Positions 5,262 to 6,361 of a DNA stretch of 6,361 bases are shown piece after piece (the first letter of the stretch is position 1; each line of letters opens with the position of its first letter). A program made the position numbers and the translations under genes. Under the pieces are notes generated by a model. It was not told where the DNA came from. It ran no database searches and saw only the letters and a program-made list of their open reading frames with translations. The DNA is from Chloroflexota bacterium (lineage in GTDB: Bacteria; Chloroflexota; Dehalococcoidia; Lucifugimonadales; Australimonadaceae), in assembly GCA_026713505.1 (NCBI GenBank), contig JAPOOH010000234.1, positions 1-6,361 on the forward strand, written 5' to 3'.

Positions 5262-6361
5262 ATGCCGCCGCTCGAACAGCAGACCATCGACCGCATCACC
5301 AAGCGCGGCGTCGCGCACATCATCCCGGAGGACGAGTTCGTCCGCCGTCTGCAGGAGGGCAAGCCGCTCCGCCTCAAGATGGGCTTCGACCCCAGCAGAC
5401 CGGACCTGCACCTCGGCCACGTCGTTGGCCTCCGCAAGCTGCGCCAGCTGCAGGACCTCGGCCACGAGCTCATCCTCATCGTCGGCGACTGGACGGCGCA
5501 GATCGGCGATCCCTCCGGCCAGTCCGACACCCGCACCATGCTCAGCGCCGAAGACGTGCGCGAGAACGCCGAATCGTACATGCGCCAGTTCTTCAAGGTC
5601 GTGGACCCGGACAGGACGCGCGCCGTCTACCAGAGCGAGTGGTTCGGCAAGTTCACCCTGACCGACGTCATACGCCTCACCGCGCACTTCACCGTCAACC
5701 AGTTCCTGCACCGTGACGACTTCTCACAGCGCTACGCCGCACAGCGTCCCATCGCCGTAACGGAGATGCTCTACCCGCTGCTGCAGGCGTACGACTCCGT
5801 CGCCATCGAGGCGGACGTGGAGTTCGGCGGTACGGACCAGCTCTTCAACCTGCTCGTGGGGCGGGAGCTGCAGGAGAAGGTGGGGCAGCGGCCCCAGCTC
5901 GTCTTCACCATGCCCATCCTCCCCGGCACGGACGGCGTCCGAAAGATGAGCAAGTCGCTCAACAACTACGTCGCCCTGGAGGACACCCCGCGCGACATGT
6001 TCGGCAAGGTCATGTCGCTGCCGGACGACCTCGTCCCGGTCTATTTCGAGCTCCTGACCGACATGCCGGACGACGAACTCGACGCCATCCGCGCCGCGAT
6101 GGCCCCGGCCTCCACCTCTCCCTCGACGGGAGAGGTCGCGCGCAGCGCGGGTGAGGGTGGAATGAACCCCATGGAGATCAAGAAGCGCCTCGGCGAAGAG
6201 CTCACTGCTACCTTCCACTCGCCTGAGGCCGCGACCGCCGCGCGCGAGGAGTTCGAGCGCGTCTTCCAGCGCCGCGAGACGCCGGAGGACATCCCCGCCG
6301 TCGCCGTCGACCTGACCGGCCCTGCCGTCATCTCCCACGACGCCGACGGCTTCGACGCCGA
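5262..6361 (+). CDS. tyrS: Tyrosyl-tRNA synthetase, partial (C-terminus off the right edge)
   Basis: Class I aminoacyl-tRNA synthetase that charges tRNA-Tyr. I translated 366 codons from the ATG at 5262 to the edge; family members run to about 400-430 aa, so the C-terminal S4 RNA-binding domain is mostly outside. The catalytic Rossmann domain shows GFDPSRPDLHLGH with the HIGH-type motif HLGH at 50-53, GDWTAQIGDPSGQ (75-87), the tyrosine-binding YPLLQAYD (171-178, with Tyr171, Gln175, Asp178), FGGTDQLFN (188-196) and KMSKS at 228-232. These identify TyrRS rather than TrpRS, in the type with KMSKS. Residues 284-300 (STSPSTGEVARSAGEGG) have no counterpart that I know in the family and are encoded exactly by a 51-bp palindromic repeat; on either side the normal sequence continues (DDELDAIRAAMA, then NPMEIKKRLGEEL). 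The frame is kept, so the enzyme is probably functional. It is the last visible gene of the aroF-ribF-tyrS run. Confidence 0.95.
   Translation, partial: MPPLEQQTIDRITKRGVAHIIPEDEFVRRLQEGKPLRLKMGFDPSRPDLHLGHVVGLRKLRQLQDLGHELILIVGDWTAQIGDPSGQSDTRTMLSAEDVRENAESYMRQFFKVVDPDRTRAVYQSEWFGKFTLTDVIRLTAHFTVNQFLHRDDFSQRYAAQRPIAVTEMLYPLLQAYDSVAIEADVEFGGTDQLFNLLVGRELQEKVGQRPQLVFTMPILPGTDGVRKMSKSLNNYVALEDTPRDMFGKVMSLPDDLVPVYFELLTDMPDDELDAIRAAMAPASTSPSTGEVARSAGEGGMNPMEIKKRLGEELTATFHSPEAATAAREEFERVFQRRETPEDIPAVAVDLTGPAVISHDADGFDA
6111..6161. repeat. 51-bp palindromic repeat element inserted in frame within tyrS
   Basis: A perfect 9-bp inverted repeat ACCTCTCCC (6114-6122)/GGGAGAGGT (6128-6136) with loop TCGAC is followed by a GCGC-rich stretch and closed by outer arms TCCACC (6111-6116) and GGTGGA (6156-6161). 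The total is 51 bp, exactly 17 codons, starting and ending on tyrS codon boundaries (residues 284-300). The composition, with CTCTCCC, CGCGCAGCGCGG and GTGAGGGTG, resembles intergenic palindromes I recall from several high-GC genomes. I see no second copy in this window. The nature as a mobile repeat is inference from the symmetry and from the lack of counterpart in TyrRS. Confidence 0.7.

Noticed and set aside
5724..6338. 204-codon minus-strand open frame
   Set aside because: Antisense to tyrS; Arg/Gly/Val-rich shadow frame.

Overview
The window is a high-GC (roughly two-thirds G+C by eye) bacterial chromosome segment densely packed with core metabolic genes; I see no phage, plasmid, IS or CRISPR signature. 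The T-box riboswitch, the leaderless-looking trpA, the lone trpA next to an AroH-type chorismate mutase, and two REP-like palindromes of a kind I associate with environmental genomes suggest a Chloroflexota (Dehalococcoidia/SAR202-like) or similar high-GC lineage. This taxonomic guess is inference only.

Layout. Positions 1-1376 on the minus strand carry the first 458 codons of ilvB (acetolactate synthase large subunit), whose C-terminus runs off the left edge. Upstream of it (1435-1697, minus strand) is a T-box riboswitch with a recognisable stem I, a probable CUC (leucine) specifier, the near-invariant T-box sequence, an antiterminator and an intrinsic terminator. A divergent control region (about 1698-1793) separates it from the plus-strand genes; it holds a promoter for ilvB, a perfect 10-bp inverted repeat and a -10 box placed for leaderless transcription of trpA.

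The plus strand then reads trpA (1794-2588), aroH (2682-3047, chorismate mutase), a type I DAHP synthase (3235-4296), ribF (4315-5259) and tyrS (5262 to beyond the right edge). The last three are tightly spaced and have good ribosome binding sites, so they probably form one operon; trpA and aroH may be part of the same transcript or have their own promoters.

How the genes fit together: DAHP synthase makes the first committed intermediate of the shikimate pathway, chorismate mutase commits chorismate to Phe/Tyr, TrpA completes the Trp branch, and TyrRS consumes tyrosine. RibF makes FMN and FAD, and FAD is a cofactor of the divergent acetolactate synthase. The control region therefore sits between branched-chain and aromatic amino-acid supply.

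The most noteworthy items are a 51-bp palindromic repeat inserted in frame inside tyrS (6111-6161), the leucine-type T-box of ilvB, a REP-like 41-nt hairpin between trpA and aroH, and the inverted repeat spanning the ilvB -35 box. I found no wholly new multi-gene system; the in-frame repeat is the closest thing to an undescribed feature.
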